DNA of 64,000 nucleotides from SELP01 sp035969385 (GTDB lineage Bacteria > Pseudomonadota > Alphaproteobacteria > Rhodobacterales > Rhodobacteraceae). The translations under genes and the position numbers were made by a program. The DNA lies in assembly GCF_035969385.1 (NCBI RefSeq), contig NZ_JAYKKJ010000011.1, forward strand, positions 1 to 64,000, written 5' to 3'. Below are positions 52,980 through 61,023 of the stretch, in pieces (position 1 is the stretch's first letter; each line of letters begins with the position of its first letter). Under the pieces are notes generated by a model. It was not told the DNA's origin, searched no databases, and worked only from the letters and a program-made list of their open reading frames with translations.

Positions 52980-53168
52980 ATGGACGACCTCAATAGTTTT
53001 CTGGAGCCGGGCATGATGGTGCGGCACCCGGACCGCCCCGATTGGGGCGTCGGGCAGGTGCAGTCCAACATCGGTGGGCGTGTCACCGTGAATTTTCCGG
53101 ACGAAGGCAAGGTGTTGATTGATGGGCGTCGCGTGATGCTGGTCATGGTGTCGCCTGACAGGTTCTGA
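52980..53168 (+). CDS. DUF3553 small protein
   Basis: A 62-residue protein: DLNSFLEPGMMVRHPDRPDW, GVGQVQSNIGGRVTVNFPDE and GKVLIDGRRVMLVMV. This is the DUF3553 family, a small beta-barrel-like domain that resembles the nucleic-acid-binding region found near some helicases; the role is not known. A strong GAAGGAGG ribosome binding site precedes the ATG. It is divergent from chpT with almost no intergenic space. Confidence 0.85.
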   Translation: MDDLNSFLEPGMMVRHPDRPDWGVGQVQSNIGGRVTVNFPDEGKVLIDGRRVMLVMVSPDRF

Positions 53169-53295
53169 ACGCAACCGAGGGTAGCAACGCCGCATCCGCT
53201 GTCAATTCCCGACAGAATAGCGAGGTGACAGCCGTCTTGCCATGTGGCGGCTGGGGGCCTAGAACCGCCCGGACCTTGATCAACCGCGGGCCCGC

Positions 53296-54069
53296 ATGTC
53301 CCAGACCTCCCCGGATTTCCAGCTGTGCCTTGCCCGGACAGAGGCGGACCTGCGCGCGGCCCAACGCTTGCGCTATACCGTCTTTGTTGAAGAACTTGGC
53401 GGCTCCGGCGAGATGGTGGACCATGACGCCCGGCTGGAGCAGGATGCCTTTGACCCCTTCTTTGATCACCTGATCCTGTTCGACCGGGCCCGGCCCGAGG
53501 GCGATCAGGCGGTTGGTGTCTATCGCCTGCTGCGCGGGGATCAGGCGGACAAGGTCGGGCGCTTCTATTCCGAGACCGAATACGACCTAGGCCCGCTGCG
53601 CCGGTCTGGCCGAAACCTCTTGGAGCTTGGTCGCTCTTGCCTCTTGCCCGACTATCGCGGCGGGGCGGCGATGTATCACCTGTGGAACGGGCTGTCCGGC
53701 TATGTGGCCGATCATGGGGTCGAGGTTCTGTTCGGCGTCGCGTCCTTTCATGGCACGGACCCACAGGCGCTTGCCGGGCCGCTGTCCCTTTTGCACCATC
53801 GGCACCTCGCGCCCGAAGAACTGCGTGTCGCGGCCTTGCCGCCCAATGCCACCAGTATGGACCTCATGCCCGAGGATCAGATCGACAGGCGCAAGGCCAT
53901 GCTGGACACGCCTGCACTGATCAAGGCCTACCTTCGGCTTGGGGGCGTCGTGGGCGAGGGGGCCTGGATCGACCATGCGTTCAACACGACTGATGTCTGC
54001 CTGATCCTTGACACCGCACGGATGAATGCCACCCAACGGGCGATCTATGAAAAGGCGGGCCGGGCATGA
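53296..54069 (+). CDS. olsB: Ornithine N-acyltransferase OlsB
   Basis: Adds a 3-hydroxy fatty acid to ornithine, the first step of phosphate-free ornithine lipids. The 257-residue protein has a GNAT-like hemolysin/OlsB fold: AAQRLRYTVFVEELGG, the acidic DHDARLEQDAFDPFFDHLIL, ELGRSCLLPDYRGG and YHLWNGLSGYVADHGVEVLF. Length is normal. It overlaps olsA by 4 bases (ATGA), so the two acyltransferases are translated together. Confidence 0.93.
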   Translation: MSQTSPDFQLCLARTEADLRAAQRLRYTVFVEELGGSGEMVDHDARLEQDAFDPFFDHLILFDRARPEGDQAVGVYRLLRGDQADKVGRFYSETEYDLGPLRRSGRNLLELGRSCLLPDYRGGAAMYHLWNGLSGYVADHGVEVLFGVASFHGTDPQALAGPLSLLHHRHLAPEELRVAALPPNATSMDLMPEDQIDRRKAMLDTPALIKAYLRLGGVVGEGAWIDHAFNTTDVCLILDTARMNATQRAIYEKAGRA

Positions 54070-54905
54070 GTGACACAGGCTGGCACCCCGAGATCGAACC
54101 GCCTCATGTCTCGCTGGGTGTGATTGGCTGGGGGCTGGCACTGGCCCGGGGGCTGGTTCTGGGAGTGCTGACCTTTGGCTGCCTTGCGCTGTTGCTCCTA
54201 CTGCGGCTGGTGGAACGGCCGATCTTTGGACAGGGCCGCCCGCTGACGCCCTTCATCACCCAGTTTGTCTGCCGGTCCGCCTTTGTCATTCTTGGCATTC
54301 GGTATCGGACCGAGGGCCAGATGATGAAAGGCCCCGGCGCGGTTGTCGCCAATCATTCAAGCTGGCTGGACATCTTCGCGCTGAACGCCCGCAAGCGGAT
54401 CTACTTCGTATCAAAGGCCGAGGTGGCAAGCTGGCCGGGGATCGGCTGGCTGGCGCGGGCCACGGGGACGGTTTTCATCCGGCGCAATCCGCGCGAGGCG
54501 CGGGAACATGTCGATCTGTTCATCGAGCGGCTGTCGCATGGGCACAAGCTGTTGTTCTTTCCCGAAGGCACTTCCACCGACGGGCGGCGTGTCCTGCCAT
54601 TCAAACCGACGCTTTTTGCCGCCTTCATGGCCGATGGGCTGCGCGAAACCCTGTCGATCCAGCCGGTATCGGTGGTTTATCGGGCCGCGCGCGGCGCCGA
54701 CCCCCGGCAATACGGCTGGTGGGGGGATATGGAGTTCGGGCCACATCTTCTGTCCACGCTTGGCGCGCGGCGTCAGGGGTCGGTGACGCTGGTCTATCAT
54801 CCGCCCGTTCGGGTGGCCGAGGTTGCCGACCGCAAGGCGCTTGCCCGGTTGCTAGAAGGACAGGTGCGTGACGGGCTGGACCGGACGGGCGTGCTGGACA
54901 CCTGA
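54066..54905 (+). CDS. olsA: Lyso-ornithine lipid O-acyltransferase OlsA (PlsC family)
   Basis: Acylates the hydroxyl of the lyso-lipid made by OlsB. The 279-residue membrane-bound protein has one N-terminal helix (GWGLALARGLVLGVLTFGCL) and the PlsC motifs NHSSWLD (I), FIRRNP (II) and FFPEGTSTDG (III), then VVYRAARG. A related phosphatidic-acid-forming activity is known for some OlsA proteins. Its stop codon lies in an inverted repeat (54901-54915) that also contains the stop of the convergent sdhE. Confidence 0.93.
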   Translation: MSDTGWHPEIEPPHVSLGVIGWGLALARGLVLGVLTFGCLALLLLLRLVERPIFGQGRPLTPFITQFVCRSAFVILGIRYRTEGQMMKGPGAVVANHSSWLDIFALNARKRIYFVSKAEVASWPGIGWLARATGTVFIRRNPREAREHVDLFIERLSHGHKLLFFPEGTSTDGRRVLPFKPTLFAAFMADGLRETLSIQPVSVVYRAARGADPRQYGWWGDMEFGPHLLSTLGARRQGSVTLVYHPPVRVAEVADRKALARLLEGQVRDGLDRTGVLDT

Positions 54906-54910
54906 CCCGG

Positions 54911-55183
54911 TCAGGCCGGGCGGGTCAGCCCCCGTGCCTGCTCTGCGATCTGTGCAATCATCGCAGTGTATTCAGTGGGCGGGGCCACTTGCCCCGATAC
55001 CCACTGGTAAAGATCGTGATCGTTTTCCGCCAAGAGCGCCTCGTAAAGGTCGATCTCGGCCTCGGACATGGCCGCCAGATGGGCGCGGGCATAACTGTCC
55101 AGGATCAGGTCCATTTCCTTGATCCCACGACGCATGGACCGCATCGCCAGCCGCTTTTCGCGGATCTCGCGCGGTTCGGTCAC
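54911..55183 (-). CDS. sdhE: Succinate dehydrogenase assembly factor 2 family protein (SdhE)
   Basis: A 90-residue protein with the family's invariant RGIKEMD motif (in RSMRRGIKEMDLILDSYA), then LYEALLAENDHDLYQWV. SdhE promotes covalent flavin attachment to succinate dehydrogenase SdhA. Succinate dehydrogenase genes are not in the window. Its start overlaps the stop of the upstream HTH gene by 4 bases, which makes an operon of the two. Confidence 0.92.
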   Translation of the reverse strand: MTEPREIREKRLAMRSMRRGIKEMDLILDSYARAHLAAMSEAEIDLYEALLAENDHDLYQWVSGQVAPPTEYTAMIAQIAEQARGLTRPA

Positions 55184-55584
55184 AGGGCGCTGTCCTGAAG
55201 GGCGCTGCGCAGGCGCTTTTCGATCTGGGCCAGTTTGTCGCTGCTTTGTTTGATCTGGCCCTGCAGGGCGCGGATATCAGACAGAAGCTCGGAAATATCG
55301 GCCGGGACATAGCTGTCGTGCTCCGGCAGGCTGGGCGCGTCCCCTTCGCCGGTCAGAAGCCAGGTCAGGCTGACACCCAACAGGCCGGAAATCATTTGCA
55401 ACCGGTTCGCGCGGGGTTCCTTGATGTCCTGTTCCCAGGCCTTGATGACAGAGGTCTTCACCCCCAGCCGCGACGCGACGTCCTTCTGGCTCAGCCCTGC
55501 GCCTTCACGCGCGGCGGCGAGCCGGTCTCCAAAGGTTGCACGGTCGTCGCTGTACCAGTTTTCTTCGGCGGGCGTCGAAGACAT
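55180..55584 (-). CDS. Xre-type helix-turn-helix regulator with C-terminal coiled coil
   Basis: A 134-residue protein. An HTH_3 domain occupies about residues 17-75: FGDRLAAAREGAGLSQKDVA, SRLGVKTSVIKAWEQDIKEP, then LLGVSLTWLLTGEG. The C-terminal 45 residues, ISELLSDIRALQGQIKQSS, onward to EKRLRSAL, are predicted coiled coil, probably for dimerisation. It is co-transcribed with sdhE and divergent from the aminotransferase gene (81 bases between starts). Its targets are unknown. Confidence 0.85.
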   Translation of the reverse strand: MSSTPAEENWYSDDRATFGDRLAAAREGAGLSQKDVASRLGVKTSVIKAWEQDIKEPRANRLQMISGLLGVSLTWLLTGEGDAPSLPEHDSYVPADISELLSDIRALQGQIKQSSDKLAQIEKRLRSALQDSAL

Positions 55585-55665
55585 GTCGATTTCCTTCCCT
55601 GCTTGATCCGGTTTCGGGCCGGACGTATGACACGTCTGAACCAGATTGGCCACCGGGAGCCCGCC

Positions 55666-56874
55666 ATGACCTTCCTTTCCGCGACACTTGCGCGCGTCAA
55701 ACCGTCGCCGACCATCGCCGTGACCACCAAAGCGGCCGAAATGAAGGCTGCGGGCAAGGATGTGATCGGCCTTGGCGCCGGCGAACCCGATTTCGACACG
55801 CCCGAGAACATCCGCGCCGCTGGCATCCGCGCGATTGAAGAGGGCAAGACCCGCTATACCGCCGTGGACGGGGTGCCGGAACTGAAGCAGGCGATCTGCC
55901 ACAAATTCGCCCGCGAAAACGGCCTGACCTATGACCCGTCGCAGGTCACGGTGGGAACGGGGGGCAAACAGGTCCTCTACAATGCCTTCATGGCGACCCT
56001 GAACCCCGGCGACGAGGTGATCATCCCCGCGCCCTATTGGGTCAGCTATCCGGATATGGTGCTGCTGGCCGGGGGGACGCCCGTCGTCGTTCCCGCCGGT
56101 CTGGAAACCGCATTCAAGATCACCGCCGAGCAATTGGAGGCCGCGATCACCCCGAAAACCAAATGGTTCCTGTTCAACTCGCCGTCCAACCCCACGGGCG
56201 CGGGCTATAGTTGGGACGAGTTGAAGGCGCTGACCGATGTGCTGATGCGCCATCCGCATGTCTGGGTGCTAACCGACGACATGTATGAACACCTCGTCTT
56301 TGACGGGTTTGAATTTTGTACGCCGGCGCAGGTGGAACCGGGGCTTTACGACCGGACCCTGACGGTCAACGGTGTGTCCAAGGCCTATGCGATGACGGGC
56401 TGGCGGATCGGCTATGCCGCGGGCCCAAAAGAGCTGATTGGGGCAATCCGCAAGGTCCAGTCACAATCCACCTCGAACCCCTGTTCGATCAGCCAATACG
56501 CGGCGGTCGAAGCGCTGACCGGGCCGCAGGACTATCTTGACGGCAACAAGGCCCTGTTCCAGCGCCGCCGTGACCTTGTGGTGTCGATGTTGAACGCGGC
56601 CAAGGGCGTGACCTGTCCGGTGCCGGAAGGGGCGTTCTATGTCTATCCTGACATCTCCGCCTGCATCGGCAAGACCTCTGCCGGGGGGACGTTGATTGCG
56701 GATGACGAGGCATTCGCCACCGCGCTTCTGGAGGAAACCGGGGTTGCGGTTGTCTTCGGCGCGGCCTTTGGCCTGTCGCCGAATTTCCGGGTGTCCTACG
56801 CCACATCCGACGCGGCCCTAGAAGAAGCCTGCCGGAGGATTCAGACGTTCTGCGACGGTCTTACAGAAAGCTAG
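55666..56874 (+). CDS. Aspartate/prephenate-type aminotransferase (class I)
   Basis: A PLP-dependent aminotransferase of about 402 residues: SPTIAVTTKAAEMKAAGKDV, IGLGAGEPDFDTPENI, SPSNPTGAGYSWDELKAL, and the PLP lysine in VNGVSKAYAMTGWRIGYAAG. The late Arg in PNFRVSYA binds the substrate alpha-carboxylate. It resembles the alpha-proteobacterial AspC subgroup (1-beta), which may also use prephenate. The start at 55666 has GGGAG in front; the open frame reaches much further upstream across the HTH gene but is not used. It appears to be a single gene. Confidence 0.93.
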   Translation: MTFLSATLARVKPSPTIAVTTKAAEMKAAGKDVIGLGAGEPDFDTPENIRAAGIRAIEEGKTRYTAVDGVPELKQAICHKFARENGLTYDPSQVTVGTGGKQVLYNAFMATLNPGDEVIIPAPYWVSYPDMVLLAGGTPVVVPAGLETAFKITAEQLEAAITPKTKWFLFNSPSNPTGAGYSWDELKALTDVLMRHPHVWVLTDDMYEHLVFDGFEFCTPAQVEPGLYDRTLTVNGVSKAYAMTGWRIGYAAGPKELIGAIRKVQSQSTSNPCSISQYAAVEALTGPQDYLDGNKALFQRRRDLVVSMLNAAKGVTCPVPEGAFYVYPDISACIGKTSAGGTLIADDEAFATALLEETGVAVVFGAAFGLSPNFRVSYATSDAALEEACRRIQTFCDGLTES

Positions 56875-56943
56875 CCTGCCCAGTCCCGGGCTGCTAGGAT
56901 CACGCGCAAAGGACATCAGGGCCTGCGCAGGGGCGAGCAGTAT

Positions 56944-57360
56944 ATGAGTGCAGAACTACCAGAGTTCTATTTCCGCGTCCAGGAAAACGGGGCGGCCGTG
57001 TTTCGTGTGGATACAGAAAACCGCCAGCGCCGGATCGAGATGGATCAGATCGCCGTCGTCAACGTCAACAACGGCCAGATCAAAGCGCAGGGTGATCATC
57101 AGCTGACCCCGGCAGAAATTGCCGCGATCGAGGATTGGAAAGACGCCCGAACAGAAATGCTGGCCCGGCGGACGGTCGATGACATTCACCGCGCCGTTGA
57201 TCACCTGAACCTGACAACGCAATGGGTCCAGTCGAAGGCCACCGACGACCAGCTTGAAGAGATCACCGATACGCTTTTGCTGGCGATGCACGACCTCCGG
57301 TCGGTGCTTGTGCGCAAGAAGGCCGATAGGGTCATGCGGGCGCGGGGCGAAAAAGAATAG
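56944..57360 (+). CDS. Conserved hypothetical protein
   Basis: A 138-residue hydrophilic protein, LPEFYFRVQENGAAVFRVDT, then QRRIEMDQIAVVNVNNGQIK and a mostly helical C-terminal half with VDDIHRAVDHLNLTTQWVQ. No signal peptide, membrane helix or family I can name. Codon use matches the neighbouring core genes, so it is probably real and native. It ends at a bidirectional terminator shared with lexA. Confidence 0.7.
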   Translation: MSAELPEFYFRVQENGAAVFRVDTENRQRRIEMDQIAVVNVNNGQIKAQGDHQLTPAEIAAIEDWKDARTEMLARRTVDDIHRAVDHLNLTTQWVQSKATDDQLEEITDTLLLAMHDLRSVLVRKKADRVMRARGEKE

Positions 57361-57389
57361 GCTACGAACCTGTCCGGCAGGCATGAAAA

Positions 57390-57412
57390 AGGGGGCTCTG
57401 CGCCCCCTCATC
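57390..57412. terminator. Bidirectional terminator between the hypothetical gene and lexA
   Basis: AGGGGGC (57390-57396) pairs with GCCCCCT (57402-57408). On the minus strand it runs into TTTTTC (lexA side) and on the plus strand towards CATCTTTT. Confidence 0.8.
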
Positions 57413-57435
57413 TTTTGCTCAGATGGGTTCCAGCG

Positions 57436-58140
57436 TCAGTAGGTGCGGATCAGCCCGACCAATCGGCCTTGCACCTTCACCTGATCGTCACGGAAAATCC
57501 GGGTCTCATAGGCCGGGTTTGCCGCCTCAAGCGCGATCATCCCGTTCTGCCGCCGCAGGGTCTTCAGGGTTGCCTCTTGCCCTTCGACAAGGGCCACCAC
57601 GATATCGCCGTTGTCGGCGACAGAGGTTTCGCGGATCACCACAACATCGCCGTCATTGATGCCCGCGTTGATCATCGAATCCCCGCGCACTTCCAGCGCA
57701 TAATGTTCGCCCTTGCCCAGCATGGATCCGGGCACGGCCACATTGTGGGACACTTCGGAAATCGCCTCGATCGGGACACCGGCGGCGATCCGGCCCATGA
57801 CCGGCAATTCGACCGCACCGGCGGTTTCGATGGTCCGCGCGGCGGGCGGGGTGTGGTCGGGGCGGTCCCCGTCGATCACCCGGGGCGAGAATCCGGCGCG
57901 CTTGCCACCCAGTTTCGCCTCAAGCGCCTCGGGCAGTTTGACGATTTCCAGCGCCCGCGCCCGATGCGCCAGCCGCTGGATGAACCCGCGTTCTTCCAGC
58001 GCCGTGATCAGCCGGTGAATGCCGGACTTGGACCGCAGGTCCAGCGCGTCCTTCATTTCCTCGAACGAGGGGGGCACGCCATCGCGCTGCACCCGGACAT
58101 GGATGAATTCCAGCAGGTCGAGTTGTTTCTTGGTCAGCAT
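57436..58140 (-). CDS. lexA: SOS repressor LexA
   Basis: Represses SOS genes and cleaves itself on contact with RecA filaments. The 234-residue protein has an N-terminal winged helix (MLTKKQLDLLEFIHVRVQRD, then PPSFEEMKDALDLRSKSGIH). A Pro-rich hinge follows, then the cleavage site A120-G121 in GRIAAGVP, Ser155 in RGDSM and the general base Lys193 in ATLKTL. All catalytic parts are intact. The alphaproteobacterial form is about 30 residues longer than E. coli LexA, mainly in the hinge. Its own promoter carries a LexA box, so it is autoregulated. Confidence 0.97.
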   Translation of the reverse strand: MLTKKQLDLLEFIHVRVQRDGVPPSFEEMKDALDLRSKSGIHRLITALEERGFIQRLAHRARALEIVKLPEALEAKLGGKRAGFSPRVIDGDRPDHTPPAARTIETAGAVELPVMGRIAAGVPIEAISEVSHNVAVPGSMLGKGEHYALEVRGDSMINAGINDGDVVVIRETSVADNGDIVVALVEGQEATLKTLRRQNGMIALEAANPAYETRIFRDDQVKVQGRLVGLIRTY

Positions 58141-58214
58141 CGGGTTTCCCCTTCATCTGGGCCCGTGCAGGTGCCGGGCGAACATGGTGCGGACGGGCGG
58201 TCCGTTTTGACTAT

Positions 58215-58229
58215 GTTCTACCGATGTTC
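58215..58229. promoter_or_regulatory. SOS (LexA) box of lexA
   Basis: GTTCTACCGATGTTC is an exact GTTC-N7-GTTC, the reverse complement form of the recA box. It overlaps the -10 element of the lexA promoter, so LexA binding would block its own transcription. Confidence 0.92.
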
Positions 58230-58243
58230 CCGTTTTGTGTCAA
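58215..58243 (-). promoter_or_regulatory. Promoter of lexA
   Basis: On the minus strand, TTGACA (58243-58238) and TAGAAC (58220-58215) are exactly 17 bases apart. The -35 matches the consensus perfectly and the -10 at 4 of 6. It starts 17 bases after the moeA stop, so lexA can be expressed apart from trpC-moaC-moeA. Confidence 0.8.
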
Positions 58244-58260
58244 CGGTTTCGGGAATGTTC

Positions 58261-59445
58261 CTAGATGCGGATGATCTCGACCGGGTCGCCGACGGCGCGG
58301 GCCGGGTCATTCGGGGGCCGCACGATCATGCAGTTGGACTGCGACAACACCGTCAAAAGGGCGCTGTCCTGCCGGTCGAAGACGCGCACGCTGTCCGGCC
58401 CGGCATGGGCCCGCATGTAATGTTCGCGCGGTCCGTTGGCGGCAAGGTCGCTGTCCAGCCGCACGGTTTCACGCGGGGCGGGCCGCGCGCCAAGGCCAAG
58501 CATCTTGTTGATCACCGGGACCACGAAAATCTCGGTGCAGACCATGGCCGACACCGGGTTGCCGGGCAGGCCGATCATCATCGCGCCGCCGTGGTCCGGC
58601 CCCATCCGCCCCGCCATAAGCGGTTTACCGGGGCGCATCGCCACCTTGTAGAAGGACTGCTCCATCCCAAGATCGCGCGCCACGTCGCCCACAAGGTCAT
58701 AATCCCCGACCGAGGCCCCGCCGATGGTGATGACAAGATCGGCCCCACGGGCAAGGTCGAAGGTGAACCGCAGACTCTCAACCGTATCGCGGGCAATCGG
58801 CAGCAGGCGCGGCACGGCCCCGGCGGCGGCAAGTCGCGCGGCGATTCCATAGCTGTTGGAGGCGATGATCTGGTCCGGTCCGGGGGTTTCCCCGGGCTGC
58901 ACCAGTTCGTCCCCGGTGGCGATGATCGCAACCTCGGGGCGGCGGGTGACGGGCAGGCGGGGGATATTCATCGCCGCCAGAAGCGCGATATCCGAAGGGG
59001 TCAGGCGGCGCGGCGCGGACAATTCCTGCCCAAACGCGAAATCCTGACCTGCGGGCCGAATATGCGGGCCGGTGTCGACCCGGTCGCCGATGGTCACGGT
59101 GTCACCCTCTCGGGTCACATCCTCTTGCAGGACAATACGGGTTGCCCCCTTGGGCACGGGCGACCCGGTGAAGATGCGGACCGCCTCGCCCGGCCCAACC
59201 TCTCCGGCAAAGGCGGTTCCGGCCTGTGCCGTGCCAATGACGCGGAAGGTGGCGCCGGGGCGGACCTCGGCCGCGATCACGGCATAACCATCCATGGCGG
59301 AGGCGTCGAAGGGCGGCTGGGTCAGGCGGGCGGCGACAGGGACGGCCAGGACACGGCCCGATCCGTCGACCAGTGACACCTCTTCTGCAGGCAGCGGTGC
59401 GGCCAGCGCAAAGAGCTTCGACAGGGCGTCTGCGACGGAAATCAT
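58261..59445 (-). CDS. moeA: Molybdopterin molybdenumtransferase MoeA
   Basis: Inserts molybdate into adenylylated molybdopterin. The 394-residue protein shows MoeA signatures: PPFDASAMDGYAV, the domain III core VAIIATGDELVQPGE, ASNSYGIAA, GGASVGDYDLV and IGLPGNPVSAMV. A C-terminal beta-barrel domain IV follows. Length is normal. Its ATG overlaps the moaC stop (ATGA). It is the last gene of trpC-moaC-moeA and is directly followed by the lexA promoter. Confidence 0.96.
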   Translation of the reverse strand: MISVADALSKLFALAAPLPAEEVSLVDGSGRVLAVPVAARLTQPPFDASAMDGYAVIAAEVRPGATFRVIGTAQAGTAFAGEVGPGEAVRIFTGSPVPKGATRIVLQEDVTREGDTVTIGDRVDTGPHIRPAGQDFAFGQELSAPRRLTPSDIALLAAMNIPRLPVTRRPEVAIIATGDELVQPGETPGPDQIIASNSYGIAARLAAAGAVPRLLPIARDTVESLRFTFDLARGADLVITIGGASVGDYDLVGDVARDLGMEQSFYKVAMRPGKPLMAGRMGPDHGGAMMIGLPGNPVSAMVCTEIFVVPVINKMLGLGARPAPRETVRLDSDLAANGPREHYMRAHAGPDSVRVFDRQDSALLTVLSQSNCMIVRPPNDPARAVGDPVEIIRI

Positions 59446-59924
59446 TCGGCCCGATAGCTCCCCGATTTGCCGCCATCCTTGGCCAGCAGACGAATGCCGC
59501 CGATCTCCATATCCTTCTGCACCGCCTTGACCATGTCATAGACCGTGAGCAGCGCAGTCGAAACGGCGGTCAGCGCCTCCATCTCGACCCCGGTCTGGCC
59601 AGAGGTCTTCACGGTCGCTGTGGCCCGAACGCCGGGAAGGGCGGGATCGACCAGCAGATCCAGCGTAACCTTGGTCACCGGCAGCGGGTGGCACAGCGGG
59701 ATCAACTCTGATGTCTTCTTGGCCCCCATGATTCCGGCCAGACGGGCCACGCCCAAAACATCGCCCTTGTCGGCGCGGCCCTCTGCCACGCGCGACAGGG
59801 TGTCCGGGGTCATGGTGATATGGCCCTCTGCCACGGCCTGCCTTGCGGTCACGGGCTTGTCCGAAACGTCTACCATATGCGCCTTGCCGGAGGCGTCGAA
59901 ATGGGTCAGCCCCGTGTCGGCCAT
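59442..59924 (-). CDS. moaC: Cyclic pyranopterin monophosphate synthase MoaC
   Basis: Acts with MoaA on GTP-derived precursor in the first stage of molybdenum cofactor synthesis. The 160-residue protein has LTHFDASGKAHMVDVSDK, then the active-site region KKTSELIPLCHPLPVTKV and VEMEALTAVSTALLTVYDMV. ATG at 59924 overlaps the trpC stop as TGATG; a GTG three bases upstream is also possible. Its place between trpC and moeA is the usual one in alphaproteobacteria. Confidence 0.96.
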   Translation of the reverse strand: MADTGLTHFDASGKAHMVDVSDKPVTARQAVAEGHITMTPDTLSRVAEGRADKGDVLGVARLAGIMGAKKTSELIPLCHPLPVTKVTLDLLVDPALPGVRATATVKTSGQTGVEMEALTAVSTALLTVYDMVKAVQKDMEIGGIRLLAKDGGKSGSYRAE

Positions 59925-60730
59925 CACATGCCCCCCGCTTGCAAGGGATTGGCCAGCAGGGCGCGGGTGGCGGCCGCCACGTCATCCTGCCGCATCAGGC
60001 TTTCGCCGATCAGGAAGGTTCGGGCGCCATAACGGGCCATATCGGCCAGATCGTCCGGGGTGAACAGCCCGCTTTCGCAGACGATCAACCGGTCCTCGGG
60101 GACGCGCCGGGCAAGGTCACGTGTGGTGTCGAGCGTCGTCTCGAAGGTCTTGAGATTGCGGTTGTTGATCCCCATGAGCGGGGATTTCAGGTGGCAGGCC
60201 CGCTCGAGCTCTTCGGCGTCATGCACCTCAAGCAGGACATCCATGCCCCAGTCAAAGGCACAGGCCTCAAGCTCGGCCGCCTGCGCGTCAGAGACCGAGG
60301 CCATGATGATCAGGATGCAATCGGCCCCCAATGCGCGGGCCTCGGCCACCTGATAGGGGTCATACATGAAATCCTTGCGCAGGGCGGGCAGGTCCACCGC
60401 CTCGCGGGCGGCGACAAGATAGTCATCCGCACCCTGAAAGGACGGCGCATCGGTCAGCACCGACAGGCAGGTCGCGCCCCCGGCCTTGTAGGCGCGGGCG
60501 AGGTCCGGAGGATTGAAATCGGCGCGGATCAGCCCCTTGGACGGGCTGGCCTTTTTGATCTCGGCGATCAGGCCGTAACCTTCGCGGCTGGCGGAAATCA
60601 GGGCATCGGCAAAGCCACGAGTGGGGGATGCGGCGCGCGCGGCCTCCTCGACCTCGGCAATGGGGCGGGCGGCCTTGCAGGCGGCGATATGGTCGAGCTT
60701 GTAGGCTTTGATCTTGTCGAGAATATGCAT
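59924..60730 (-). CDS. trpC: Indole-3-glycerol phosphate synthase
   Basis: Closes the indole ring in tryptophan synthesis. The 268-residue TIM barrel shows IKKASPSKGLIRADFNP with the catalytic Lys, LSVLTDAPSFQGADDYL, LRKDFMYDPYQVAEARALGA, MGINNRNLKTFETTL and VCESGLFTPDDL. It is a stand-alone TrpC without fused TrpF. It heads the operon in this window; trpG and trpD, usual upstream neighbours, are not adjacent here, since the upstream gap holds only repeats. Confidence 0.96.
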   Translation of the reverse strand: MHILDKIKAYKLDHIAACKAARPIAEVEEAARAASPTRGFADALISASREGYGLIAEIKKASPSKGLIRADFNPPDLARAYKAGGATCLSVLTDAPSFQGADDYLVAAREAVDLPALRKDFMYDPYQVAEARALGADCILIIMASVSDAQAAELEACAFDWGMDVLLEVHDAEELERACHLKSPLMGINNRNLKTFETTLDTTRDLARRVPEDRLIVCESGLFTPDDLADMARYGARTFLIGESLMRQDDVAAATRALLANPLQAGGM

Positions 60731-60810
60731 GAGGGCCTTCTAGGGGATCATCCGCGCGGCGAAAAGCCGGTTTCGGCGACCTTCGCCCCGGACCGGGGAA
60801 GGGTCAAGGG

Positions 60811-61016
60811 GGCGGTGGGTTGAAACCCACCTTACGTTTGAGGGGCTCTGCCCCTCTGGCCCGTTCCGGGCCATTCACCCCGGGATATTTTTGACCCAAA
60901 GAAGGGGGCTGGACTCGAGATTCGTCCTTCGTTGGGTTCCAAATAACCTCTGGGGGCCATGTGTTTTCGGGATGGGGGGGGAAGCGGCCCCGAGGGAAGG
61001 TGGGTCTTGACCCACC
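60811..61016. repeat. Intergenic repeat cluster upstream of trpC
   Basis: This part of the 293-base gap between trpC and the CorC gene holds no gene but several palindromes. GGTGGGTTGAAACCCACC is at 60814-60831. GAGGGGC/GCCCCTC is at 60840-60856 and TGGCCCG/CGGGCCA at 60857-60873. The box CCCGGGATATTTTTGACC is at 60879-60896 (compare 8422). GGTGGGTCTTGACCCACC is at 60999-61016. The last could end CorC transcription, but it has no T-run. Confidence 0.7.
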
Positions 61017-61023
61017 ATTCCTG

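Noticed and set aside
55246..55665. Upstream extension of the aminotransferase frame
   Set aside because: It would run antisense through the HTH regulator. The family N-terminus begins at 55666 with a ribosome binding site.
57415..59376. Antisense open frame of 653 codons opposite lexA and moeA
   Set aside because: Spans the lexA promoter, terminator and two certain genes; no motifs.
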